A stretch of DNA of 64,000 bases from Rhyzopertha dominica (lineage: Eukaryota; Arthropoda; Insecta; Coleoptera; Bostrichidae), in the NCBI GenBank assembly GCA_025024175.1, contig QCXZ01000001.1, forward strand, positions 11,904,001 through 11,968,000, given 5' to 3'. Both the position numbers and the translations under genes were made by a program. Below, one piece after another: positions 1 to 12,400 of this stretch. The notes beneath the pieces were generated by a model. It saw only the letters and a list, made by a program, of their open reading frames with translations, was not told the DNA's origin and did no database searches. Numbering within the stretch: position 1 is the stretch's first letter; each line of letters opens with the position of its first letter.

Positions 1-712
1 GTCACGTCTACAAACAGCTATAAGTGCGTACCAAATAGTTATTATGCACATATTAATTGTTTAGTCAGAACCAAATAATCTAGGTATACCTTTTAAAATT
101 AAAAAAAGTACCAAACTTATTGCCTCAAAAGTCCTTTTCAAAGCCTGTAAAAATTTTATCTGTAGTTTATTAATACAAAGTAATCTTTTTGTGGTATAAA
201 GTATTTTCGCTAATAACAATTATTATTATACTCCAAATCTTATAATGTACCTACAACTGCAAGTAGAAAGTGTGCAGGTTTGCATTGTTTATTACAGATT
301 CACTGATACAAAAAATATACGTAGAAGTAATATTACTTGAGATGTGGATATTAGATCTACATGTAAACACATCTACGATATACCGCTGTCCACAAAACTT
401 TAAAGTTACGTCATCAATTATTAGTGTAACGTCACTTCTTTTCATTGTTGCCAAGTGTGAAAACCAACAAACCAAGTTTAACCTCAAAATTGACACTAAC
501 AAATTGACATGTCATAATGCACGTGTAATACCAGCTAATACTTGTAATGCGTTACAGTATAGTTACAGCAAATACCATTTGGTTACAGGTTTGCTAATTC
601 AGTTGTGTCATTTTGTATATACACCAGATGTGTCAATTGTCGGTGTCAACTATCACTGTCAACCCTAAACCTATCGACATGCGAATGAAACGAAAAATAT
701 TTGACAACACTG
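1..712. other. AT-rich noncoding stretch
   Basis: I see no recognisable gene or repeat here. A 132-codon open frame at 270-668 (+) exists, but its translation shows no domain, signal or biased composition, and an antisense frame overlaps it. I treat it as chance. Confidence 0.4.
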
Positions 713-800
713 TCAGGCCTGGATTTAGGCATAGGCTTAAGCCTTAAGCGGCAAATATTGCGGGGCGGCAATTGGCACCAATAATGCAAGGTTATGTCGG
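713..800 (+). mobile_element. Possible hAT-type terminus
   Basis: The stretch starts CAGGCCTGGATTTAGGCATA and continues into a G-rich run with repeated GGCGG. It resembles the left end of hAT elements that begin with CAG and carry a 'GGATTTAGGCATAGGC'-like start. No matching right end or 8-bp target duplication was found, so this may be a solo end or a coincidence. Downstream DNA to 1560 contains nothing I recognise. Confidence 0.3.
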
Positions 801-1559
801 TACCTACGTACAATTTAAAAGAAAACTATAAAATTTGCATACAGGGACAAATATGCTATCGGAAATTAAGTATATTGCTATGTTTTATAAAATAAAAACG
901 CGATGGTCTTTATTAGAGAATCGTTCTTATTATTGAATTTTATAACAATTCTGATTATACAGGGTTAGTCATTACAACGTGTACGGGGCATAATTCTATG
1001 TTTAAAAAGGTATTACAAAGCAATATGGATGAAGATAAACTATTTTCAATTATAGAAGATGTTCCATATACAAATGCCGACGCATTTTTTATACAACAGC
1101 TCCGCATATTTTTTCATTTATGAATGTTTGAATGTTTAAAAAGAAAAACATCAGGTTGATGTAGCCCATTTGAGTATGATTTTAATTTACTTGTATTACC
1201 TACTGTTGTATCTAACAATTCCCTAGTACCGCCTTTCGAAATTTTTCTCCGACATTGCTCATATTCCACAGAGTGATATCAAGTTCCAAGAGACTAATCG
1301 AACTAGATCACGCCATAATGTTGAAAGCAAAATTAGATTTCGAAAATAGATATTTAACAACACCAATTGCAAAAATTAAATTACATTATCGAGTAATAAA
1401 AATCAAATCAATGCAGTTGTTAAATTCCAGGATGCATCATTGTTTCAAAAAATTGCTATGCTTTGACAGCAATTTTTAATAATGATACTAACGTGATTAC
1501 AATTTGCATTGCACCTTTCATACTTATTTGCTGAATATTTCGAAACATCACCTTTAGGC

Positions 1560-1844
1560 AGGTCCTATGTTGGACTTTCCATGTATCTCTGTAATCTCTC
1601 TAAATCCCTACATGGACAATGCTCACATCATCGCGTATTGTGTTGGTGAAGATTGTTTTTTTATTACGTTCTCTTACTTCAATCAAATCAAATTTTATGC
1701 CAGAGGCATACAGAAATTATAAGAACGATGGAACAAGCAGTTGCTGGGGACCATATTGATAAGTATCCAAAGTTTTTATTGATTAAATTAGCCGTTTTTT
1801 AGCAACAGCAATAATTTGTTGCGTTATTTACTCGATGACCCTCG
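1560..1844 (+). pseudogene. Mariner transposase 3' end with right terminus
   Basis: Remains of the C-terminus of a mariner transposase are followed by the element's right end. Around 1690-1735 the frame reads FYARGIQKL, a stop, then ERWNK. After a frameshift it continues AVAGDHIDKYPKFLLIK, matching the usual mariner tail (FY..GI.KL..RW......G.Y). The right end, about 1815-1844, reads on the minus strand CGAGGGTCATCGAGTAAATA and is followed by TA at 1845-1846. The N-terminal and catalytic parts are absent or too decayed to see, and no left end was found. The minus-strand start of this terminus matches the one at 57535, so the two belong to the same mariner lineage. Confidence 0.75.
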
Positions 1845-1846
1845 TA

Positions 1847-4377
1847 AATTCTTTAATTTTTTTACATTATTGGAGCAAATATTCAAAATCAGTCTCATTG
1901 ATATTACAACTTAGGAACAATTTAACACCGTAAATTCAGTAGACATTATTATGTGCACAACAGCTTATTGCTGTTTCATTTTATTGAAACGAAACTTAAT
2001 GATCGATACCTTTATGATGACTAAAATAAAGCGGCCTGAGCTAAAATTACCTGGAGTTGCACTAAACAGAGTTCACTTCAGGGTACGCCTATACATAAAC
2101 CTCTTAATATAGCGTTTATGTTCTTGCGTGCAATAAAAATTTTCTCTGGTCCAAAAGGAACAATTGCTTAATATACTTATAGACTGCTTCCTTATCTAAA
2201 GACTGCTCCATTCAGATGGAATATTTATCCTCTGAAAATCATTTTATGAGTAAAAAATTGTCGTTATTAATGCAGTATTAAAATTTAGAGCTTCTTAGAC
2301 CAGTGTTGCTTTGAATTGTACTCTTACTGTTTAGTAAATGATCATATTTTCTTACAAGTGCTTTTAACATTTTCAAAGCTTCATCCACATTACCATTTTA
2401 ATGGTCCAGCCACTTTAGAGTTTTGGTAAAACTTATCTTATTTTGGACTTTAATCATGAAAGTGCTTCTGTTGGGTAGTTTTGCATTATACTACACTGAT
2501 TAAATTTTCAGCATGACTGAGAATTTAAAAGAAATACACCAGTAGGTTTATGTAATGCGTAAGGTCCATTGGTCGAGCTAAAAGGGGTTACGTGAAAGAT
2601 GCCTCTATACTGAAACTGAATGTAACATATCATTATGACAATATCTATCGAAGCTCAAGTTTACTTCAAATTCAGCATCAGCGGATAGGCAGTTATTTTG
2701 TATCTGTGTGATATGTATAATTGTATTCTTTATATGAAACTGTCACTTGTCATACAGTTGCAAAACGTATGTGAGTGACACAAATTAGAACTATTACTGT
2801 TTTAGTTGTTGTTGCAGAAACACTATTGTGAGTGATGTGCTCGCTAATAATATACTAAGTTTCAACAACAATGAGAATATGTAAATAATTGTATTATTGT
2901 TAGTGTGGAACACAATGCAAAGTTCTGCAAGAATACATTTTTTCTCAATATTTCGGTATTGGTGGGCAACGCACAATTCGACAGAAAATATTTAAACGGT
3001 CTCAAAGGTAATTCCGTTGTTTGTCCCGTTGTCCGTTGCTGTTTCAGCAGCCGAATCGAGTGCTTGATAATTGATAAATGCTTTGTTGCTAGTAGAAATA
3101 GTTTTAGCACCACAATTCCTTTTAAGAAATGCTTTATATCACACAAATAAATAAACATGGTGCGTCATTTTTTATGATAGGCCAGGCATAACACATCACT
3201 AATTTTGTATCGATAAATATGCAAATAGACAATAACGGAAGCAATTAACCGGGAGATTGGATTAGTTTGCAAATTGGTGTTTGGTAGTTAGTTTCCTTTA
3301 AACGCATACAACTCGGTAAAGCTCCTGGGCCATAATATAGCAAAGTGCCAACGCCACTTAATTGCATTTGAAGCGCGGATTTTCATTTCCACGTCCCCAT
3401 AAACAATCTATTTAATCTCCTCGTATGGCCTACGGCATAAAACCGACAGGAACCTGGAACTGGGGTAAACTGGCGGAGGCGCTAACAAGATTTCAAAAAC
3501 GGCGGCCGCTTGCCACGTAGAAACCGCTTACTGTAATCCAAACGACAGACAATTCCAGCTTAAAGCAACGATTCCTTGACATTACACTTTATAACATTCT
3601 AAATGCTCACACTACGAGGTTGTTAAGACAAAGCTCCTTATCCTGCTGTGCAGGAAGTAAAATCTTGTAGGTATAATTAAGATCGAAGGTACCTCGAGAT
3701 CATGGCAATGGTCTTGTAGGCCACAGAATTGTATTACGTTAGAATAAATATGTTAGAGTTAGAATGTCGTAAACCGGGGATTGTGCTCTCTAATAAAATT
3801 AAATTAATGTGTAAAATCAGTAGCTGTAAACTAAAGCTTGTGTCATTTGATTACTGAAACTGGTGGTAACCAAAATAACCTTATGAGGTGAAGTTGCATA
3901 AAAAATTGCACGATATATAAAAACATCTCAAAACTATATAGGAAGGTAGCACTTTATCCCCAAGAATAAATAAATTATACGTGTAAATTATTTCGTTCCG
4001 TTGAACGCACAGGGCGAAGTCATGACTGCATATTTCCTCACGTTGTAAAACTGTACTGTTGCCTATAGGTTACTGTTATCGTACTGTTTTCCATTATGGT
4101 AGGCAAACTTTAATTTATAAACGTATTCAAACTAATGCGATCATCTATGAAATACAAATTAACTGCTACATTAATAAAGTATGGCTTCTATTCCTATAAG
4201 GTTAATATTATCTGTTAATGTGCAAGATACACACAAGATGGAAGGTTGTTTTGTTCGTATACATATTAAAAATACGTTAAAAGCATAATTTCTGAAATTT
4301 ACCGAAGTTAACTGCATAAAGGATAGTAATGATGTTATTACAAACAAATACCTTAGTCGACTTGATAAATATTACAC
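1847..4377. other. Noncoding DNA with a G+C-richer block
   Basis: No gene was recognised. The block at about 3240-3560 is less AT-rich, not obviously repetitive, and has few long A/T runs. It could be conserved noncoding DNA, which is inference from composition alone. Confidence 0.35.
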
Positions 4378-4456
4378 TGATGAGCTATAATGATAGAGAA
4401 ATAGATCTATCTGCAGATGGTTGCGGTGTAGACAGCACAGCATCGACATGCATTTT
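4378..4456 (+). repeat. MITE-C partial copy
   Basis: This is the right half of a short repeat also present at 58976-59086 (+) and 24686-24770 (-). The shared core is GGTTGCGGTGTAGACAGCAC followed by ATGCATTTTA. The palindromic left half is lost or diverged here. Confidence 0.6.
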
Positions 4457-4828
4457 AAATATTACATTTATTAAAATATCTATGCATATACTCTATAGAT
4501 TAAGTTTAAAAATCTGACAATTCAAGTTACAAACTTTATGGGCCGGTTTCTCTTCTCTTTGTTAAAGTCCCCCCCCTCCTCCATCCAGGAAGGTTAGCGA
4601 CATATAACGATACATTGACATCTGGAAAATTTGTTATAATTCTAATTTTTTCCAAAATAGCTCGTATTCGAAAATAAAACGTTTATATATTATCACAAGT
4701 ACATATAATTGCATCATTATGAGCTCCTTCTTTAAAATTTGTAATTCATATATTCAACATTCAAGTTCTACTACACACATTATGTCCCCTTCAATCTAAT
4801 AAAATCCATCAGTATACATTTCATTATA

Positions 4829-5205
4829 TGAGGACTGCCCAAATATTGTTGCCTGCTGACATCTGACATTTCCATTTACTTAGATCGTTTTGCCTGCCAT
4901 ACGAGCACTATTTATGTTGCTTAAAGGGTGGCTTGAAAAATTCATTTCAGCCAAAAAATAGTATAACTCGTAAATATTTCCGTGCTATTCTTTTTCATAA
5001 CTTTAGATTTGGATTATCAAGTCAAGAGTGCAACGATGTAATTTTTTATATGGCAACGAAATACGATCGTATAGGACTGTGTAAAACTGGTATAACGAAT
5101 TCAATCCTGGTCGTACTTCGCTCTCTGATAAATTTTGCGAAGGACGTTCAAAACCAGTACTTGTGCTTAAAAAGTATTGATTACTATTCTTTTATTTTAT
5201 TATAA
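4829..5205 (+). pseudogene. Mariner transposase N-terminal part (left half of split element)
   Basis: From 4933 the frame reads SITRKYFRAILFHNFRFGLS followed by SQEC, the first helix-turn-helix of a mariner transposase (DNA binding at the inverted ends). After a frameshift near 5080 it resumes as NWYNEFNPGRTSLSDKFCEG and RSKP, the second HTH and linker region. The presumed left terminus begins at 4829 (TGAGGACTGC after TA at 4827-4828), a decayed version of the CGAGGGATGC right end read at 8323. The coding remnant stops near residue 65 of the family. The C-terminal portion at 7550-8323 fits the same lineage in the same orientation, so these are probably two halves of one element separated by about 2.3 kb of inserted DNA. 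Confidence 0.75.
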
Positions 5206-5472
5206 TCAGCCTGTATAATAGTAGTAATAATAAATATTACTTGATAAATACATACATAATGTTTCATTCAATATAACTAAATATATATTAAATTCCCCCA
5301 AAATGCAGCTTAACCTTTCTATCGATTTGTTACTGCGCAATTAAGTAGGAGTGGAATGTGACTCGGAAGAAACATCTTGTGTTGGACCGCATTAGTATAA
5401 CAGTGCAACAACAATGAAGAATCTCGAGGAAAAGAAATCCTACTAATAAGACATTCTTATATTGGTAAGTTT

Positions 5473-6540
5473 ATACATTTTTTTTGTCTCTAAATAAGTG
5501 AGCAAAAGAGAGCGAACTTAAGATAATCGATTGACATTATTTTAGCCAATTTTGCACTTGTCTTTGAATTTTTTACAGTTTTTAATTTCTTGTGGTAAAA
5601 TGTTATAAATGCGAAAAGCCAGATATGCAGCAAAACTTTTATTTATGGTTTCCTTACGTTGGGTACGTACAAGTCGTTTCTTTATCTAATCCCGTAATTA
5701 TGTCTAGTTAGAAATCCTTCAGTTTTGTTTTTAAAGGCAAAAAGTAGAAACTGCTTAGCGTACAGATGAACGTGGCTGTGAAGGGTGCCGCCATGACCTT
5801 CTGAAAATAGTGCAGAGTATTGTTTTCTGTACTTCTTGTAATCAATACATGTGTGCACCTATACCAAAATGCCATACTGCAATATGAATTGCACAAGAGT
5901 ATAATACGCTGCTCGTATCATTTGTCTGTTCATTATGTGCCTTAGTTTTCTAAATTTTCAAATTGTTTTCCTCAATCTTGCAGTCAAGTCAATGTGCTGG
6001 TTTCAACGTAAATGCTGATCTAGTTGAATGCCAAAGTAACACATAGTTGAAGCTCTCTCAATTTAAATAGTCACAATTACACACACGCAAACATCCCACT
6101 CTAGTTTTAGTGTCGTGTCTATTGGTGGAGTCTGAGTGGTGTATGAAAAGGTTATATATTTAGTTCTATTTATGTTTAGTGAAAGTTTATGTCGGTGTAG
6201 CCGTCCCTTCACCTTAGCCAAACCATCCCTTGTCCTGCCTGTCTCCCTCCATGTAAACAGTATTATCGTTTTCAAAGACAGACATTGTACTATTCCTGAG
6301 CAGTAAACATAAGTCATTAATATAGAAAAGAAACAATATTGGACCCAGGACTGTTCCCTGCGTGACGAAAGTGTTGTCGACAAGGCATAAAGCGTCCGCG
6401 CCGGTGCCCACAGTTTATTTTGATTTCGACTACACTGCAGCCCTGAGCTTATTTTTATATGATTCTCAAAATTTCTTTCAGCAATCGAAAGAGTACACTT
6501 TCTCGTTTCATATGGTGTAGGTAGCAATCGCGTAAGGAAA
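5473..6540 (-). pseudogene. Non-LTR retrotransposon ORF2 fragment (RT and C-terminus)
   Basis: This is a decayed, 5'-truncated LINE-like reverse transcriptase on the minus strand. Near 6370-6300 the frame reads TQGTVLGPILFLFYINDL, the RT motif expected as PQGSVLGPLLF..YINDL. It is followed by SVFENDNTVY where the catalytic FADD box should be, so the active-site aspartates are lost. After a frameshift come KVKGRLHRHKLSLNINRTKY and, at about 6040-5880, an RT-thumb-like tail (QHLR.NQHIDLTARLRKTI and KFRKLRHIMNRQMIRAAYY). Further C-terminal remnants (IYNILPQEIKN) reach about 5560. A T-run at 5473-5482 on the + strand would be the poly-A end. The copy carries several stops and shifts. The exact clade is unassigned (jockey/CR1-like by feel). 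Confidence 0.8.
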
Positions 6541-7549
6541 ATTTCGGCGTTGAGGTATTTTTTTACCTAATTGAGTTAGACCTATAGTTGTGCGAGATGA
6601 AAGATGCAGAAAAAGTCGAAAAAGACGATAATGAAAGAATTTTTGTGAAAGCGCAATTAATAATAGTTACGATTTCTTTATCATCGTTACACGCCGCGTG
6701 ACTTCTTTCTTCCAAAGACTTGCTCCCTTGCCAACGGCAGTTCACTGTCAAAGAGGCAATACAGCCTATAAGTTGTTCTACTTCGCATAGCAACAACGAT
6801 AAAACGTTTAAAGTTTATATAGTTGTTAGTCCTCAACCATCGATTAATAAAATGATTATAAATTGTCGCAGAAACTATGTTTTTGTCCTTAAATGAACAC
6901 ATTTTTGAACAGGAATTTGAAAATAATCATATTATACAGTTGATAACTATGATTATTGCGAAGTTGTATTGAACTATTAGAATTCATCATCTGAACAAAA
7001 CGCAAAATAGTGTACAACATAGAATTAGACAGTTATATAACAAAGTTGTGTTGTTTAAAAATCAATAATAACGTTTGTACCAGGTAAACAGTGCGGAAAT
7101 TTGCCTTACTTGATTACTACATCGGTTGTGTAAACTAATTGTGTCCTTATTATTACGGGTAATTAACTTTTCTCTNCACCATATGAAACTAAATATTTTG
7201 AGAAAGATCAAAAAATAAGCCGAGAGCGGTAGTGTAATTGAAATAAAAATAAAGTGTGAGCACCGACGCTGGCGCTTTCTTGCCTTTACAAGTTTTGTGG
7301 GTGACCTAACATGTTGACAACACTTTCGTACGCAGTGACTAAGTCTAGAAGTATCAAGTCTCTGGCGAGACTGCACATCCAACAATTTGAGGAGCACTAT
7401 TTCTAGTAATTATTAAACTCATCTGATATCAATTTTGTATCGGTAGTTTTCAAAATGTCACCTTGTTCGTTTTTAATATTATATTTTGGTTTCGTCTGTG
7501 TTACATCCTTTTCTGTTATCTCATATCTTTCGGAAATTCTTGTTTGCTA
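6541..7549. other. Unassigned DNA inside the split mariner
   Basis: This is the remainder of the DNA lying between the two mariner halves. No domain was recognised in any frame. It holds one ambiguous base (7176). It may be part of the inserted non-LTR element's 5' portion or a separate insertion. Confidence 0.35.
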
Positions 7550-8323
7550 TGAAATTCAATCATCCTTTGGCATTAGTATGAGAAGCTTATCTACACTCAA
7601 TTTTACATGATCACTGCAAAAAAGTTTGTTTCATTGGATCCCGCATAATTTGACGAAAACGCAAAAAAAGGCTCGTGTCGATTGCTGCAAAGTAATTCTC
7701 CACAAAATTAACCGCGAGGCTATAAATTTCGTATATGATATCTACACAGTATACAGTAGTAGAGGGATATTTCAAGATCAATTAAACCCAACAAACGCAT
7801 TGCGAAGGAATGGTTACTTTTTTACTGGTCATTTGTGGCAAAATAGCCATTAGGGCAACGTAGAACGGTCAATTCTGAATGGTATACAATCATTTGTTTG
7901 CCGAAAGTTTTCGGTGAAAAAAGGAAAACAAATCGCCGTCGGATAGTTTTTCCTCAATACAATACGAGCTCTCATAGACTTACCCAAACAACTGACCATT
8001 TGGGCACTGAAAACATCGAAATAATGGATCATCCACCGTATAGTCCAATTTTGGCACCAAATGATTTCTTTTTGTTTCCGCACATCAAAGATAAACTGAT
8101 GCGTGGTCTACAATTTTCGACACCTGAAGAAGGCGTTGATGCTTTCCAAAACCACATGAGATGTCCCAAGCGGAATGGAAAAAAATGTTATGACAACTGA
8201 TTCAAAAACTTGCATAAGTGTATTAATCTTCAAGGAGGATATTTTTAAGAACAATTAAGCCATTTTCGGTAATAAATATTTGTTTCTTCATTATAAGACG
8301 AACAGTATATCAAGCATCCCTCG
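7550..8323 (+). pseudogene. Mariner transposase C-terminal part (right half of split element)
   Basis: Traces of LHSILHDHCKKVCF (7590-7632) lead, after a shift, into HWIPHNLTKTQKKARVDCCK. There is then a deletion and FQDQLNPT, and after a stop QRRTVNSEWYTIICLPKVFG from about 7855. The catalytic core continues with YNTSSHRLTQTTDHLGTENI and MDHPPYSPILAPNDFFLF, then RFSTPEE-like and FKNLHKCINL..GYF. The second catalytic Asp of the mariner DD34D triad (normally in HDNASSH) is replaced by Tyr. The third (APNDF) remains, and the region with the first is deleted. The right terminus on the minus strand starts CGAGGGATGCTTGATATACT at 8323, followed by TA at 8324-8325. The copy is clearly inactive. Confidence 0.88.
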
Positions 8324-8325
8324 TA

Positions 8326-9400
8326 TTTTCAATACCAACCGTGAGCTTGGTTGCAACGAAACAGCTCCACAAGTCACGCGGTTATTACTCGCATCACGAA
8401 TTCCTGCCACATGTATCTCACAACGATCGTCTTGGTTGCAAGCTGCCCGTTCCCGTATTTTCTCCTTTTTTCATCTCTTACATTATTTTATTAAATTATT
8501 CCCCCCTGTGTGTTGCGGAAGGGAGTGGAAAATAGGCTCATTAACATAAAAAATTGTAAGCCCTTCGCATGATGCATACATGACAAGGAGGGCAGCCTAT
8601 AAAAGGAAGCTCACGCAACAAATTCGTGGTTCTGTTTTACCGAATTGTCGCACCATAACTGTTAGAGCAAGTTAGAAGTCAACGTGTAAGAGCGCGGTTT
8701 TCTTAAATTAGATATAAGCCAGGTGCCTAAGGACCGCAAGAGCTGTTTGCGGCAAGGGAAGGCCGAAATTTACGCGATAGCAGGAGTTATATTGGTTAGT
8801 ACCCACCGAACACTAGGGTAGGTCTCCTGCAGTGCAGAAGGCCTATTCCCTCGCCCCCTTATAATTTAAGGCAGTAATATAATTACAAATACATCATACT
8901 CGCGTCGTAGAAGTAAGTACCTTGCAATGTTTAGGGTTTCCGATGAAATAATACTCACGTCATCGTCTATCATTCCCTGGTTTATTGAATACTTTTACAT
9001 CAGCGGACTTGATGCGTTGGCTTTACTACACAATAATCAATTACAAAACAGAACTCCTTATTCGATCGATTGGGTATTTAATAACTCGGTTGCACTACCG
9101 TTAGCAATTGATGTAAATGACCGCTGGAGACATTACACCCGAAGTGTTGAAATTACTTACGTGCCAATATCTAGTTTATTACGCATTTCCAGTGAATTAT
9201 GTTTGACAGTTTGACAAAGTAGTTTCGACACCAACTTAAAAATATCTGATATGTACCGAAATGAGTCAGCTTTTTTATTAAAAACTACTACCAATTATTG
9301 ATATACAAATTTAGGAATAAGGCAGTAAGAATTATCAAGTCTTCGTTAGTAGTATACTTTATAAAAGCTATGTACACGCACCAATTTTAGGAAAATGTTT
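8326..9400. other. G+C-richer noncoding block with TATA-like motif
   Basis: TATAAAAG lies at 8598-8605 in a comparatively G+C-rich, non-repetitive block (about 8470-8860). It could be a promoter or a solo LTR (a TGT at 8552 and many ACA exist), but I could not identify a transcript, LTR mate or target duplication. No coding region is recognised; the 95-codon frame at 8927-9214 has no visible domain. Confidence 0.3.
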
Positions 9401-12400
9401 TAAATATGGTTGATTGATTGACTGAACCAGCGTACAGTAGGCATTCCTACCGCTCCCGGATATAATGCCGGGTCGGCCGTCTACGCTGGGTTGGAGGGAT
9501 GATATGCTTGTTGCTAATGAGCTCCTACGTAGCGCATGTTACGGAAACCTGAGGATTGGAATGAGAAGGTTTCCAGGGCGCGCCCAACCAGTGAATATTT
9601 TCCTTAAATGTTCCTGTGTTTGAAGTTGCTTTAGCTTCTTCCTCGGATGGACTGTTATCCAGTTGCGTACAGATTTAGGACCCCTTTATTTATAGTTTTC
9701 TTAGCATAGGTTGCATGATGGTGTAGAATCTTCTTTAAATGAATTCCGTAACTATTACTTCACTGAAATACCCAATTGTGTGATTTCTTGAATACACCGC
9801 TTCAAACATTTTTCCTTTTCCTTATTTCCTTTTTGTTTTGTTTCAGTTGAATTGAGTTTTTGTTGCCGTAAGAGAACCTTTTGACTGAAAGAATGTCTAA
9901 ATAGACAGAAAATATGTTTTATAATATTTTAAGTCTCATAGTTTTATTGGTGTTACTCATGTTTCACTTATATAGTGATTTAGTGCATTATAAAGTAAGA
10001 AGCCGTAAAAAGAAAATAGAGATTAGTATTTCGTTTGTGACATTGTTGAGTGCAGTTAGCTTATTTATAAACACACTTTTTGGGGTGTAACACCAAGTGG
10101 TGTCAAAACAGTTATGCTACACAACCCTCACTAGGTTTATGGAACTAGTTTGGTTTTAAAGTTTACCCTAGCTTTGCTGTGTTTATTTTGCCAATTTTCT
10201 TTACAACTGAAAGAAAGCTATTGCTAACCATGCACCTGCAACATGCGTACATGAATAATTATTATGTCAGTCAACGATTTTGCTACTTGCTCATCTTCTT
10301 TTGCTGTTGGTGGCTGAGCTACGCGTGAGGGAGGAGGGGCTTTTCACCTGTGTTATCTCCTTCAAGTGTAATGGTCAATACAGTTTGATGGTTTGCTTTT
10401 TATATGAATAAAATATGAAGCTCGCAACACTCCTTGACCGAGTGCGTTCACCGAACTTCAGCATAGGCCATTTTGGATTTAAGACAAAATTCGTTTTATA
10501 CTTGTAATTTCAGGGCGTATGGCGTACAAACTAAGTAATATTCTTTAAGATATGCGTAATACCACGCTGTGCAAGCACCCGATAATTACTAATTGTACGT
10601 TCACTTATGTTATACAGTTAATTGTATAAATTCGCTCGAGATACTTATTTAAAACGTTATTAGATAGGCACGAAATTGTTAAATTAGAAGTGAAATACAA
10701 TGCATTGCGTATATTGCTATGATTCCTAGTGCTACTAAACTGCATGTCCGGTTGTCTGAGGTACATTTGTGAAGCAGAATTGCACTAAGTGGCGTAACGT
10801 TTTCAGGTTGTGTGTAATTAAACAAAACTTAATTAATGCCTTTATTAAGAGCCACTTACGGTTCTGTGGACATGCTTTGATTCCATCGGGAGTACTCGAG
10901 AAGCTTTCATCAAATTACGAGTAACAAGTCATAAATAATTAACGATTTAAAAGCACTCCATTCCCAGTATGGTCAAACTGCTAGGTATTCCCTGACATAT
11001 TACATCACTAAAAACAAGCATTGTACAGACCGCGGTTAAAAGTTTTCAAGGTTCTTTAGGCTATGAACGAATTTCAGATCTTAATATTTGGTTCAAAGGC
11101 CTAAAATATATTAGAATGTCACAGAGTTACTTAAACATATCCGTCAATAAATGCAGACATCGGTAAAAACGAAAGGCGGATGTAACTCATGACATATTGA
11201 TCACTAACCCCCTGCAACTGTAACTTATACGACAAGAAAGATTACTATACTGAGACGTACTCAACTCATCATTATAACTGAAGTTGACTTTTGCAGCTGT
11301 AGATTTGTAGGAAGAAACTTAAATAAAATGCAAGCCCTTGGCATTAACCGAACATTGGAAACACTTCAGCAGAAAATGGAAAATGAAAAATTGATACTAC
11401 ATGCTAACAAAGAAAACCCATCCTTTATTGGATACAATTATAGCTGGCTAAATGATAATTGCATTTGAATTATAAAAAAACACACGGTTGCCACAATTGT
11501 ATCTTTATCGTAAAATGCAAAAACGACCAGGCTACCAAACTAGCATCCAATTTCACTTATCATTATTTGTAAAAGATCTTTACAAGAGTAATCTATAAAA
11601 AATATTTTATAAGATTCATAAGATGCTGGTTCACTAGTAAAGCTTTTACGAAAACTGTCAATAAGTTCTGATACTTCGAGCTGACTGCCTCACGTTTAAG
11701 GAAGGGTATTCCCCTATCTAACGCATCGATAAAAAATTTTGCAACTTTATTTTTGCGGAAAATTAAATCATTAAATGTTGGTTGATCCAGGGTTTTTCGT
11801 CACAACTTTTTATTAATCGTTTTGAAGATGTTACGTCCCAGATTGTTAGTCTGATCCGAAATGCCTTGTAAACGCAAACGCAACCATAAGACATTCGCGG
11901 GCCTCGGCTTACTGCAGTGGAGACGGTCGTGCAGTTCGAAAAACTATAGAGTTGACAAATAATTTGGGCGCCAGAATAGGCTCTCAGCCCGCCAGGTATT
12001 CCCACAGCACCCTATCCTGAGCTAGCGGGGTGACAACACAAATGCAAAAAAACAATTTGAACTAAGATCCGATATATTTATATTATATTCGCAACAGAGA
12101 AGTCGTCCAATTACCTACACAAAATAAATCATTCAAATTCAAAAGATTATAAGTATTCGTACTCAATATAATCGCATAACAAATAATAACTGTATTACGC
12201 AATAAATATCGACAACGCATCATAGGCCTTTGTAAGTTGTCCGTACAAAATAGCTTACTTCAATACTAGTACCTTCTATCAACAAGCAATCAGTTGACAA
12301 CAAAAAAGAATAACACCACGTAACAAAAAGGAACAATCTGATAATATCAAAAGGAAAATTAATTAACTTCGTCCTAAACTGTTGCACATATAACGTATTA

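Noticed and set aside
270..668. 132-codon open frame on the + strand
   Set aside because: No domain or compositional sign of coding, and an overlapping antisense frame of 83 codons; likely chance in AT-rich DNA.
3612..3640. TACGAGGTTGTTAAG as another mariner end
   Set aside because: Resembles the CGAGG starts but no mate end or transposase remnant lies nearby.
4371..4412. CTGATGAGCTATAATGATAGAGAAAT as a hammerhead core
   Set aside because: The 10.1/11.1 positions would not pair and the related MITE-C copy at 58976 does not keep the motif; chance resemblance.
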